The notes under the pieces were generated by a model. It made no database searches. It was not told the origin of the DNA and worked only from the letters and a program-made list of their open reading frames with translations. A stretch of DNA of 12,574 nt, taken from Gemmatimonadota bacterium. Its GTDB lineage: Bacteria; Orphanbacterota; Orphanbacteria; Orphanbacterales; Orphanbacteraceae. The translations under genes and the position numbers were made by a program. How positions within the stretch are numbered: position 1 is the first letter of the stretch; the number at the start of each line of letters is the position of its first letter. The DNA is taken from NCBI GenBank assembly GCA_013002425.1, contig JABDJQ010000169.1:1-12574 (forward strand), given 5' to 3'. Below are positions 5,620 to 12,574 of this stretch, piece after piece.

Positions 5620-6804
5620 ATGGAAAATGGGGCGTACGCGAAGGAGGACGGTCAGGGACTGGGCTTCTTCGAACGCTATCTGACCGTGTGGGTGCTGCTC
5701 TGCATCGTGGGAGGCGTCTCTCTCGGAAAGATCGCCCCCGGGTTCGCACAGGCGCTCGACGGCATGGCGATCATGGTAGGCGGTGCGCCGGTCGTCTCGA
5801 TCCCGATCGCGATCTGTCTGTTCTTCATGATGTACCCGATCATGGTGAAGATCGATTTCGGCGGCGTGATCAGAGCGGGCCGTAACGTCAAGCCCGTCTC
5901 GCTGACGCTCTTCGTGAACTGGCTGATCAAACCGTTCACGATGTACGGCATCTCGTTTCTGTTCCTGGGCGTGCTGTTCCGCGGGTTCATAGGACCGGAC
6001 GCGATCGATCTGGTCAAGATGCCTCTCGGCCTCGACCTGCCGGTGGGAAGCGCCTACGGTGCCGGTACCGTGGTTCTGCAGGATGGCGTGAAACAGCTCG
6101 CGGTCCCTCTCTGGAGGAGCTACCTTGCCGGCTGCATCCTGCTCGGGATCGCGCCGTGCACGGCGATGGTGCTGGTGTGGGGGTATCTGGCCCGGGGGAG
6201 CGACGAACACACGCTGGTGATGGTCGCGATCAACTCTCTCACCATGCTCTTTCTGTTCGGCGTGCTCGGCGGATTCCTGCTCGGCGTCGGTCAGCTTCCG
6301 GTTCCGTGGCAGGCGCTGCTTCTCTCGATCGCGATCTACGTGGCTCTCCCGCTCGTTGCCGGCTACCTGTCGCGCCTCTGGATCGTGGCGGCGAAGGGCG
6401 AGACCTGGTTCCGGGAGAAATTCCTGCACGTTCTCACGCCCGTTACGATCGTGGCGCTTCTTCTTACGCTCGTTCTGCTGTTTTCGTTCAAGGGCGAGGT
6501 CATACTGGCCAACCCGCTCACGATTCTCTATATAGCCGTTCCCCTGTTCATTCAGACCGTGTTCATCTTCGCGCTCACGTACGCCCTGGCGCGGTGGCTG
6601 CGTCTTTCCTACCGGGACGCGGCGCCCTCGGCCATGATCGGCGCGTCGAACCACTTCGAAGTCGCGATCGCGACGTCGGTGATGCTGTTCGGACTTTCGT
6701 CGGGAGCGGCGCTCGCCACGGTCGTGGGAGTGCTGATCGAAGTGCCGGTCATGCTCATGCTCGTTCGAATCTGCAAACGGACGCAGGGCTGGTTCGAGGC
6801 CTGA
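5620..6804 (+). CDS. acr3: Acr3-type arsenite efflux permease
   Basis: Inner-membrane exporter of arsenite (As(III)) of the Acr3 family, BART superfamily; normally driven by the proton gradient. 394 residues with about ten hydrophobic helices. Diagnostic motifs: MMYPIMVKIDF after helix 2, GIAPCTAMVLVWGYLARG with the essential Cys (C180), and GASNHFEVAIATSVMLFG with the conserved Glu (E347). Between the fourth hydrophobic segment and the Cys helix there is a loop of about 40 residues (124-165) that appears longer than in compact Acr3 proteins. Start: the ATG at 5620 follows a strong GAGGTGA purine box (5611-5617), close but usable if GAGG is read as the core; an in-frame GTG at 5614 would lie inside that box. 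No arsR, arsC or other arsenic gene is within the window, so it looks like a single-gene unit between a terminator and a convergent gene. Substrate is inferred from family motifs. Confidence 0.92.
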   Translation: MENGAYAKEDGQGLGFFERYLTVWVLLCIVGGVSLGKIAPGFAQALDGMAIMVGGAPVVSIPIAICLFFMMYPIMVKIDFGGVIRAGRNVKPVSLTLFVNWLIKPFTMYGISFLFLGVLFRGFIGPDAIDLVKMPLGLDLPVGSAYGAGTVVLQDGVKQLAVPLWRSYLAGCILLGIAPCTAMVLVWGYLARGSDEHTLVMVAINSLTMLFLFGVLGGFLLGVGQLPVPWQALLLSIAIYVALPLVAGYLSRLWIVAAKGETWFREKFLHVLTPVTIVALLLTLVLLFSFKGEVILANPLTILYIAVPLFIQTVFIFALTYALARWLRLSYRDAAPSAMIGASNHFEVAIATSVMLFGLSSGAALATVVGVLIEVPVMLMLVRICKRTQGWFEA

Positions 6805-6821
6805 CAGGAACGGAGCGCATT

Positions 6822-6844
6822 TTCCGCCGCGCGCGGCCGCGGAA
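6822..6844. terminator. GC-rich hairpin between convergent genes
   Basis: TTCCGC (6822-6827) pairs with GCGGAA (6839-6844) around an 11-nt GC loop that can pair internally (GCCG/CGGC). It lies in the 52-bp gap between the stop of the arsenite exporter and the stop of the minus-strand LVIVD gene, where a bidirectional terminator is expected. No T-run follows on either strand, so intrinsic termination would be weak. Confidence 0.35.
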
Positions 6845-6856
6845 TCCGATCGAGCA

Positions 6857-8221
6857 CTATCGAACGAGCATCATCTTCTGTGTTTCGGAGACTCCGGGTC
6901 CCACGAGTCGTGAGATGTAACGCCCGCTGGCGACAGGGCGGCCGGCCGTGTCGGTGCCGTTCCATACGATCCGCTGCACGCCGGAATCGGCCCGATCCCG
7001 GAACAGCGTCGTCACGACCCGTCCGGCCATGTCGAACACTTCGACAGTGTACGGCCCCGGTTTCGCGATCGAGAACGTGATCGTGGTCGTCGGGTTGAAC
7101 GGATTCGGCGCGTTCGGAAGAAGCGCGGCGGGCCGCCCCGGCACCAGAGTGAGCGGGACGTCGGTCGGAATGTCCAGCGAGAAGACGAAGAGCCCGCTCT
7201 GCATGTCGGAAGCGATGATCAGTCCCGAGTCGAAATACGGATACACGCCCCAGTTCCCCGCGAAGAGACCGGTTCCGGGATAGGTATCGTAGAACGCGGT
7301 TTCGATCGGGGTCGTCGGGTCGCTGACGTCGACCACGCGCACGCCTTCCGTGTAGTACGACATGATCGCGTAGTCGCCCTTGACATATACATTGTGAACG
7401 CTGGTACCGGTGCCTGTCTGGTAGACCCCGATCTGCGTGACGTTCGTCTTGTCCTGCACGTCCCAGATGCGGAGTCGTCCGTCCGCTCTTTCGTCGGTCG
7501 ACAGGAAGTAGCGATGATCGGAGTGCCACCATCCCGCGTGCGTGCTCGCGTTCGCATACCCCCACGAAGCGGCTTCTATCAGCGTGGATTCGTCGGGATT
7601 GGCGAGCACGTGCATTTCGCCGATGTTGATCGCGCCCGCCCATACGGTGTCGTCTTCGACCATCAGATCGTGTATGTAGTAGTGACCGAGCGCGCGCCAC
7701 AGTTTCGTCTGCACGGGGTTGACGGGGTCGGTGTGCAGGTCGAACAGATGCATCCCCTTGTCGGTCCCGCACGCGTATCCGATGCCGCGCGTCGTGTCGA
7801 TAAAGAGGTTGTGAGCCGATGTGAACTTCTCGGCCCAGGTGTTCACGAGGTTCGGGTTCTCGGGGTCGGACATGTCGACGATCTGAAGCCCCGTTCCGGT
7901 CCCCGTTCCTTCGGTCACGATATAGACGTACTCGCCGTAGGTCTTGATGTCGCGCCAGCCCGATGTCGGGCCGCTGATGTAGCCCACTTCCACCGGGGCG
8001 AAGGGGTCGGAAAGATTGTAGAAGATCGTGCCGTCCCGGTGGCCGATGACGGCGTACTCGACGCCTCCCGGACTCGTGTATCCCCAGATGTCGGAGTAGG
8101 ATCCCGTGTAGTCGTCCTTCTGCGCCAGCAGGGACATGTTGAGCGACTGTGCCGCCGCGGTGCCCGTGACGAGCATCGCGGCCAGACAGACGGCGGCGAT
8201 GGAGAATCCTGTTCGATTCAT
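6857..8221 (-). CDS. Secreted LVIVD-repeat / choice-of-anchor-B family protein with FlgD-like C-terminal domain
   Basis: 454 residues. Signal peptide at 1-25 (MNRTGFSIAAVCLAAM, ending TGTAAAQ), so exported. Residues about 40-350 form beta-propeller-like LVIVD repeats: GLQIVDMSDPENP (111-123), GMHLFDLHTDPVNP (156-169), RLRIWDVQDKTN (249-260) and GVRVVDVSDPTTP (293-305). Conserved His/Asp-rich strings (SAHNLFID, YYIHDLMVED, HAGWWHSDHRYFLSTDE, SVHNVYV) are typical of the choice-of-anchor-B group and could bind metal. Residues 369-454 (PNAPNPFNPTTTITFSI through SGRYISRLV and QKMMLVR) are the FlgD-like Ig / type-9-style C-terminal module seen in FCB and related phyla, used in surface sorting. The start ATG at 8221 has AAAGGAAG 9 nt upstream; the open frame continues further upstream without coding character. 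It is the last minus-strand gene and converges on the arsenite exporter. Exact function unknown. Confidence 0.9.
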   Translation of the reverse strand: MNRTGFSIAAVCLAAMLVTGTAAAQSLNMSLLAQKDDYTGSYSDIWGYTSPGGVEYAVIGHRDGTIFYNLSDPFAPVEVGYISGPTSGWRDIKTYGEYVYIVTEGTGTGTGLQIVDMSDPENPNLVNTWAEKFTSAHNLFIDTTRGIGYACGTDKGMHLFDLHTDPVNPVQTKLWRALGHYYIHDLMVEDDTVWAGAINIGEMHVLANPDESTLIEAASWGYANASTHAGWWHSDHRYFLSTDERADGRLRIWDVQDKTNVTQIGVYQTGTGTSVHNVYVKGDYAIMSYYTEGVRVVDVSDPTTPIETAFYDTYPGTGLFAGNWGVYPYFDSGLIIASDMQSGLFVFSLDIPTDVPLTLVPGRPAALLPNAPNPFNPTTTITFSIAKPGPYTVEVFDMAGRVVTTLFRDRADSGVQRIVWNGTDTAGRPVASGRYISRLVGPGVSETQKMMLVR

Positions 8222-8306
8222 CGTGAGTGTCTTCCTTTCAATATCGGAAAAGTCGGTCGAGGGATTTCGGTTGCCGGACAGGGAGAGTGCCCGCATGCAA
8301 TTTATT

Positions 8307-8315
8307 ATTATAGCA
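8307..8315 (-). promoter_or_regulatory. Strong extended -10 promoter for the LVIVD protein gene
   Basis: On the minus strand the sequence reads TGC then TATAAT (8312 down to 8307), a perfect -10 with TGn extension inside an AT-rich island (8301-8312) that stands out in this GC-rich region. The -35 position (about 8330-8335, TTCTTT) is weak, as is usual with extended -10 promoters. Transcription would begin near 8300, giving a leader of about 80 nt. It gives the gene expression independent of the kinase gene upstream. Confidence 0.65.
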
Positions 8316-8346
8316 GAGGGAACGAACGGAAAGAAGGAGAGTTCGA

Positions 8347-11300
8347 TCAGGCTTCGAGCAGCCGGCCCGCCAGAAGCGCGGCTTCGTCCTCGCCCAGACC
8401 GACCCCTTCCCGCCGCCACCGGTCGACTTCTTCCTGCGATGCCTGCCCCGCGACTTCTTCACGAAACTTGCGAGCGAACGGCGAATCGTGATCCGTGCGG
8501 GCGTTGCGCAGACGGCTCCGCATTTCCTCCCCGGCGCCTGTCAGCACGTGGAACTCGCGAAACTTCCCCCGCCGGGCGGCATACCAGCCCGCCGAAAGAA
8601 ACGATTCCGACATCGACCAGGGGTCGTTCAGCGTCTTTCTGATCGCGAGGCTTTCGAGAAAGCGGGTGCGCGCTTCGTCGTAGTGCTCCTCGAGCAGATC
8701 GCAGAGGCCGGTCTGGTTGAGGCAGTTGGAGATGCCCCATTTGTTTCCCGTTTTCTCGTAGAGAACCAGGCTTTCCTGAAACCGGCGGCGCGCCTCGGGA
8801 ACGTCTCCTTCGAGAAGCTCGATCGCGCCGATCATGCTGTGGAGAACGCTGATATAGTGCAGGTCTTCGTGTTCCCGGTGAATCACCATGCTCTTGGTGA
8901 GCGCTTCTCTTGCGGCGTCGAAACGTTCGAGGCGGCGGTACGTATTCCCGAGAAAGAGAAGCGCGCTCGCCACGCCTCGGCGATCCTGCAGTTCCTCGCG
9001 AAGTGCGAGCTGTTTTTCGTAGAACGCGATCGCGCCTTCGATGTCTCCCGTGCCGTTTCTGAGATGTCCGGCGTTTCCGTAGCAGGCGGCGATTCCCTTG
9101 CGATCGCCCAGTTCCTCGAAGATCGCGAGCGCTTCGTCGAACATGCCCTTCGCGCGGTCGTATTCTCCGATCCAGTAGAGCGCGTTGCCTGCCCAGTTGA
9201 GCGCGCGCGCCCGTTCAGTCGTCGGTTCCCCGTTGCCGGGGGCGCCGAGGACGCGCTCGTAGAGCGACATGTTCTCGTGCCAGGCGCTGCGTACGGCGTA
9301 GTAACGTCCGAGATCGGCCACGATCGCGAGCGCGTCCCGCGGGCTGCCGTCCGGACCGAGCGCGAAGTCGATCGCGTTTCGCATGTTTCCCTTTTCGAAA
9401 TCCATGCGATGGAACCAGAGGTCCTGCTTCTTTCCGAGAAACTCGGGCGCGGCTTCGGCCGCGAGCGTTTTGAAACAGCGTGCGTGCGCGCGGCGGATCG
9501 CCGTTTCCTCACCGCGCTCGCGCAGCTTTTCGAGCGAATACTGACGCATGGTTTCCAGCATGCGATAGCGCATGCGGCCGCTCAGGCGCGCTCCCTTCTC
9601 GTCGAGTTCGACGAGCGACTTGTCTACGAGGTTCGAAAGAAGTTCGAGTACCTCCCAATCCTCGATCGTGTCATCGGCAACCACCGCCTCCGCGGCGTCC
9701 ATGGTCCAGCCGCTGGAGAATACGGAGAGGCGTTCGAGCGTGCGCCGTTCCTCCTCGGTCAGAAGTTCGTAGCTCCAGTCGATCAGCTTGCGGAGCGTCT
9801 GATGACGGGGGAGCGCCGTCTTGCTCCCGCCCGTCAGGAGCCGGAAACTCTCGTCGAGTCGATCGGCGATCTCGCGGACCGGCAGGATTTTGACGCGCGC
9901 GGCCGCGAGTTCGAGGGCGAGAGGAATGCCGCCGAGATAATTGCAGATGCGGGCAACGCACGGGCTGTTCTCGCTCGTGAGTTCGAACGATGGCGAGACG
10001 GACTGCGCGCGATCGAGAAACAGCTGCACGGCTTCGGACTCGCCGAGCGCGGCCGGATCGTTGCCGTTGCCGGGAAGCCCGAGCGGGGGAACGTGGTAGA
10101 TCGTTTCGCCCGGTACGCCGAGCCCTTCGCGGCTGGTCGCCAGAAAACGAACGTCCGGGGAGGCGCGGAGCACGTCGGCGGTGAGTTCCGCGGCGGCCCG
10201 CACCACGTGTTCGCAGTTGTCGAGAATGATGAGCGTGTTTCGCTTCGCGAGGAACGATCGCAGGGCGTCGCCCGGCGAATCGTGACCGTCCTCGGAAACG
10301 CCGAGAGCGGAGTTGACCGCGTCCACGACGAGCCCGGGCTCCGCAAGCGGCGCCAGTTCGACGAGCCAGACGCCGTCCGGAAAGGCGGACGCGCTTGCGC
10401 GCCCTCGTTCGATTCCGAGCCGCGTCTTCCCGCTGCCGCCCGCCCCGGTCAGCGTAACGAGCCTGCTCTTCGCGAGAAGCGTCCCGATTTCGTCCAGATT
10501 CGTGCGGCGCCCGACGAAGCTCGCGAGCTGCACGGGAAGATTGCCCGCGCCTTCTTCCTGCGCCTCGCGCCTCGCCGTCGTGATGCCGCTGGGAAGCGCC
10601 TGACGGGCCACCATCTCTTCGACTTCGCGCCGGGCGAGCGAGATCATGCCCATCCGGTGCGTGGGATCCGTGTGAAGCAGGTGGCGAATCAGGTCGTAGG
10701 CGGCATCGCTCGCGTGTTCGCGCAGCAGGTCCCAGTCGGGTTCGCCGCGCAACGTGGCCGCGATCTTGTCCGACGGCGTGTTCCCCGCGAACGCCTGTTT
10801 TCCCGTAAGGCACTCGTACAGAATGCAGCCGTACGCCCAGTTGTCCGCGCGCTGATCCACTTCTTCGCCGCGCAGCTGCTCCGGGCTCATGTACCCGGGC
10901 GTGCCGCGCACGACTTCCTGCGCGATCGAGATGTCGTCCTGGACCATGTTCGATTTCGCGAGACCGAAGTCGAGGATCTTGGTGAGCCCTTCGGCCGTAA
11001 CCATGATGTTGAACGGCTTCAGGTCACGGTGAATGAGGCCCTTCTTGTGCGCGGCTTCGAGCCCCTTCGCGATCTGCTGAAAGTACGGGAGCGCCTCTTC
11101 GAGCGGGAGAGGCTCGCCGCGCACGATTTCGGCCAGCGTCTCCCCCCGGATGTGCTCCATCGTCAGAAAATGGACGCCGTCATCCTCTTCCAGAGAGTGA
11201 ATCGTCGCGATATTCGGATGGTTGATCGTCGCCAGCATCTGGGCCTCGCGTGTGAAGCGCGCGAGAGCCTCCGGGTCGGTCGCGAGGTGGGACGGAAGAA

Positions 11301-11442
11301 CTTTGAGCGCGATCTCGCGCCCGAGTTTCGGATCGCGGGCCAGATACACGACTCCCATGCCGCCCCGTCCGAGTGTCGCCTCGATTGCATAGGGCCCGAT
11401 CCGCTTCGGGGCGGTGTCATCTTTGCTGGGTTGCCAGGTCAT
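8347..11442 (-). CDS. Ser/Thr protein kinase fused to a STAND-type ATPase and TPR repeats
   Basis: 1031 residues from the ATG at 11442, which has GGGAG 4 nt upstream; an ATG at 11472 adds 10 residues but lacks a Shine-Dalgarno sequence. The kinase domain (about 15-280) is complete: glycine loop GRGGMG (25-30), ALK Lys47, HRDLKPFN (138-145), DFG (158-160), GTPGYMSPE (180-188). A STAND/NB-ARC-like module follows (about 300-600): FVGRR (309-313), Walker A GAGGSGKT (333-340), Walker B LIILDN (404-409), sensor-like ATSRE (435-439), a GLPL-type GGIPLAL (504-510), then a winged-helix segment near LPRHQTLRKLIDWSYELL. Residues about 745-960 hold roughly five TPRs (for example ARALNWAGNALYWIGEYDRAKGMFDEALAIF). 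No membrane helix is seen, so the protein is cytosolic. Architecture suggests ligand or partner sensing by TPRs, ATP-driven assembly, and substrate phosphorylation. Targets are unknown. Neighbours: hypFC upstream and a secreted LVIVD protein downstream, both on the same strand. A regulatory or defence role is possible but unproven. Confidence 0.93.
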   Translation of the reverse strand: MTWQPSKDDTAPKRIGPYAIEATLGRGGMGVVYLARDPKLGREIALKVLPSHLATDPEALARFTREAQMLATINHPNIATIHSLEEDDGVHFLTMEHIRGETLAEIVRGEPLPLEEALPYFQQIAKGLEAAHKKGLIHRDLKPFNIMVTAEGLTKILDFGLAKSNMVQDDISIAQEVVRGTPGYMSPEQLRGEEVDQRADNWAYGCILYECLTGKQAFAGNTPSDKIAATLRGEPDWDLLREHASDAAYDLIRHLLHTDPTHRMGMISLARREVEEMVARQALPSGITTARREAQEEGAGNLPVQLASFVGRRTNLDEIGTLLAKSRLVTLTGAGGSGKTRLGIERGRASASAFPDGVWLVELAPLAEPGLVVDAVNSALGVSEDGHDSPGDALRSFLAKRNTLIILDNCEHVVRAAAELTADVLRASPDVRFLATSREGLGVPGETIYHVPPLGLPGNGNDPAALGESEAVQLFLDRAQSVSPSFELTSENSPCVARICNYLGGIPLALELAAARVKILPVREIADRLDESFRLLTGGSKTALPRHQTLRKLIDWSYELLTEEERRTLERLSVFSSGWTMDAAEAVVADDTIEDWEVLELLSNLVDKSLVELDEKGARLSGRMRYRMLETMRQYSLEKLRERGEETAIRRAHARCFKTLAAEAAPEFLGKKQDLWFHRMDFEKGNMRNAIDFALGPDGSPRDALAIVADLGRYYAVRSAWHENMSLYERVLGAPGNGEPTTERARALNWAGNALYWIGEYDRAKGMFDEALAIFEELGDRKGIAACYGNAGHLRNGTGDIEGAIAFYEKQLALREELQDRRGVASALLFLGNTYRRLERFDAAREALTKSMVIHREHEDLHYISVLHSMIGAIELLEGDVPEARRRFQESLVLYEKTGNKWGISNCLNQTGLCDLLEEHYDEARTRFLESLAIRKTLNDPWSMSESFLSAGWYAARRGKFREFHVLTGAGEEMRSRLRNARTDHDSPFARKFREEVAGQASQEEVDRWRREGVGLGEDEAALLAGRLLEA

Positions 11443-11498
11443 GCCGCTCCCGGGAGTCTGATCGTGAAGCATGGACGGAGAAGAGTGATACGGGTTGT

Positions 11499-11504
11499 AT
11501 TGTA
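11499..11504 (-). promoter_or_regulatory. Possible -10 of the kinase gene
   Basis: Minus-strand TACAAT (5 of 6 to TATAAT) lies about 57 bp upstream of the chosen ATG in an AT-richer patch. No good -35 is found at 16-18 bp. The inverted repeat at 11519-11539 would overlap the -35 zone. Confidence 0.35.
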
Positions 11505-11518
11505 ACCGTCCTGCTCCG

Positions 11519-11539
11519 GTTCCGCCAGTCGTGCGGAAC
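11519..11539. promoter_or_regulatory. Inverted repeat between hypC and the kinase gene (operator or terminator)
   Basis: Perfect 7-bp arms GTTCCGC and GCGGAAC separated by 7 nt. No T-run follows on either strand, so it is at best a weak terminator for hypC. Its position, covering about -30 to -50 of the proposed kinase promoter, also fits a repressor or activator site. The rest of the 132-bp gap shows nothing else I can name. Confidence 0.3.
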
Positions 11540-11604
11540 GGGGCCTGTCGGGATCACGGCGTGGCGGATCGGGAGGTGTGAGACGGGCGGGAGAGTGCGG
11601 GCCT

Positions 11605-11859
11605 CTAATCCGGGTTCGCGAGCTGCTCGTCGATTTCGCCGATCCGGTCCAGATACTCGAACATGCGGCGCGCCTCGGCGTCGTCGATCACGCTCAGCGC
11701 GAATCCGACGTGGACGAGTACGTAGTCGCCGGGGCCGGCTTCGGGAGTGTAGGCGAGATTGACCTCTTTCCGGATTCCGCCGAAATTGACGTCGCCTGTC
11801 CGCATCAGAGGGGCTTCTTCCGTGATGGTCTCGAGCAGTCCGGGGATCGCTAGGCACAT
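11605..11859 (-). CDS. hypC: [NiFe]-hydrogenase maturation chaperone HypC
   Basis: 84 residues, normal for HypC/HupF/HybG. It works with HypD as the scaffold on which the Fe(CN)2CO group is built and delivers the iron centre to the hydrogenase large subunit in the cytosol. The N-terminus MCLAIPG is the family signature with the essential Cys2, and DYVLVHVGFALSVID carries the conserved His50 region. Start: the ATG at 11859 has a strong GGAGG (11868-11872) 8 nt upstream, within the end of hypF. hypF overlaps the hypC start by 10 bp (stop at 11850-11852), so translation is probably coupled. A longer open frame upstream in the same phase is a shadow of hypF. Downstream on this strand comes the kinase gene rather than hypD, which often follows hypC. 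Confidence 0.97.
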   Translation of the reverse strand: MCLAIPGLLETITEEAPLMRTGDVNFGGIRKEVNLAYTPEAGPGDYVLVHVGFALSVIDDAEARRMFEYLDRIGEIDEQLANPD

Positions 11860-12574
11860 GTCGCATTCCTCCGGCACCGGGCGGCGGCGATTGCGGCCTG
11901 CCCCAGTGCGAGTCCCCCGTCGTTCGGCGGGACATGGCGGTGAACGTACCAGTCGAGGCCCGCATCCTGGAGGCCGTCGATCGTGCGTTCGGTGAGACAG
12001 GCGTTCTGGAAACATCCCCCGGTCAGGAGCACGCGCCGAAGGCCGCAGAGTCGTGCGGTTTCCACGATCATGCAGGCAAGCGTGTTGTGAAACGCGGCCG
12101 CGAGCCAGCCGCGTGAGCATCCGCCCCGCTGCCGCTCGACAAGGTCCTCGACGGCGACCCTCCAGTCGAGCGGATCCGGTCCGGAGGCGAGCCGAAGGTC
12201 GTGGGCTTCGATCATGCCCTCCAGTCTCATGGCGGCGGCCCCTTCGAACGACTGCGGCTCGTGGATGCCGAGAAGGGCGGCCACGGCGTCGAAAAGGCGG
12301 CCCGCGCTCGTCGTGACCGGGCAGTTCACGGACTTGTCGAGCATCTGCCGCAAGACTTCCCGATCGGAGTCGGCGATACCGGGGACCAGGGAGAGCGGGA
12401 GTCCGGACTCGTGAAGAACACCGAGAGCCGACCGGGCGGGTTCCCGCACGGCCGCTTCGCCGCCGGGCAAGCGGAAGGGATGGAGGTGCGCGTGGCGTGT
12501 GAAATCGGAGCGGGTCGAGACGAGGAACTCTCCACCCCAGATCGTGCCGTCCGTGCCGTATCCGGTTCCGTCCC
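11850..12574 (-). CDS. hypF: Carbamoyltransferase HypF, C-terminal part
   Basis: About 240 C-terminal residues; the gene runs off the right edge. HypF uses carbamoyl phosphate and ATP to make the thiocarboxamide on HypE that becomes the cyanide ligands of [NiFe] hydrogenases. Visible are the Kae1-like domain strings DGTGYGTDGTIWGGEF at the window edge, HPFRLPGGEAAVREP, SAGRLFDAVAALLGI, FEGAAAMRLE, the HNTLA helix, LLTGGCFQNACLTERTI and PPNDGGLALGQAAIAA. The acylphosphatase-like, zinc-finger and YrdC-like domains and the HHHAH motif are expected beyond 12574. The frame is open from 12572, so the TTG/ATG codons inside are not starts. It overlaps hypC by 10 bp on the same strand. No disruption is visible in the part seen. 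Confidence 0.97.
   Translation of the reverse strand, partial: DGTGYGTDGTIWGGEFLVSTRSDFTRHAHLHPFRLPGGEAAVREPARSALGVLHESGLPLSLVPGIADSDREVLRQMLDKSVNCPVTTSAGRLFDAVAALLGIHEPQSFEGAAAMRLEGMIEAHDLRLASGPDPLDWRVAVEDLVERQRGGCSRGWLAAAFHNTLACMIVETARLCGLRRVLLTGGCFQNACLTERTIDGLQDAGLDWYVHRHVPPNDGGLALGQAAIAAARCRRNATCA

Noticed and set aside
5500..6654. Minus-strand open frame of 384 codons opposite the arsenite exporter
   Set aside because: The product is almost entirely His, Glu, Arg and Asp, as expected for the reverse reading of a hydrophobic membrane protein; it also runs across the tRNA terminator.
8222..8419. 66-residue extension of the LVIVD protein upstream of the signal peptide
   Set aside because: It would bury the signal peptide, overlap the kinase gene and cross the extended -10 promoter; the ATG at 8221 has its own Shine-Dalgarno sequence.
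7394..8491. Plus-strand open frame of 365 codons opposite the LVIVD gene
   Set aside because: Antisense to a gene with a clear signal peptide, LVIVD repeats and a FlgD-like end; it crosses that gene's promoter and shows no family resemblance.
8488..11505. Plus-strand open frame of 1005 codons opposite the kinase gene
   Set aside because: It lies antisense to a gene with unmistakable kinase, Walker and TPR motifs. Its translation is Arg/Glu/Val-rich without recognisable domains, the usual result of biased third positions in GC-rich coding DNA.
11860..12120. N-terminal extension of hypC from an upstream start
   Set aside because: The extra residues come from another frame of hypF. HypC must begin with the exposed MC dipeptide, and GGAGG sits at the right distance from the ATG at 11859.
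1..12574. Mobile element, prophage, CRISPR array or defence island
   Set aside because: No transposase, integrase, terminal repeats, spaced direct repeats or known defence genes were seen. The STAND kinase alone does not establish a defence system.

Overview
The window is GC-rich, gene-dense bacterial chromosome. Three things suggest a high-GC Gram-negative of the FCB-like or deep candidate-phylum type (the Candidatus Eisenbacteria / Krumholzibacteriota / Latescibacterota kind): a secreted protein ending in a 'PNPFNPTTTI' FlgD-like C-terminal domain, a giant Ser/Thr kinase fused to a STAND ATPase and TPRs, and housekeeping genes typical of Gram-negatives. This placement is inference from protein style, with no phylogeny behind it. 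No mobile elements, CRISPR arrays, rRNAs or integrases were seen.

Positions 1-5530 (plus strand) are a co-directional housekeeping block. It holds the 3' end of fabF (fatty-acid elongation), rnc (RNase III with a long Arg/Gly tail), a small cytosolic histidine-kinase-like protein that lacks the phosphoacceptor His, pgk and tpiA (consecutive glycolytic enzymes), secG (translocon subunit with a long GTAP-rich tail), and a tRNA-Leu(GAG) with its own promoter and a textbook intrinsic terminator. fabF-rnc, pgk-tpiA-secG and secG-tRNA-Leu are common bacterial gene orders. The kinase-like gene between rnc and pgk is the unusual member, and its ribosome-binding site can be folded into a nested hairpin.

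Positions 5531-6804 (plus) carry a lone Acr3-type arsenite exporter, with no ArsR or ArsC in view. It converges on a minus-strand gene for a secreted LVIVD-repeat / choice-of-anchor-B protein (6857-8221), which has its own perfect extended -10 promoter.

Positions 8347-12574 (minus) read, in transcription order: hypF (5' end outside the window), hypC (overlapping hypF by 10 bp), then a kinase-STAND-TPR protein of about 1031 residues. HypF and HypC mature [NiFe] hydrogenases, so the organism probably makes at least one. HypD and HypE are not next to HypC on the downstream side, where they are often found. The two most notable items are the His-less NtrB-like protein with its structured leader and the kinase-STAND-TPR signalling protein.
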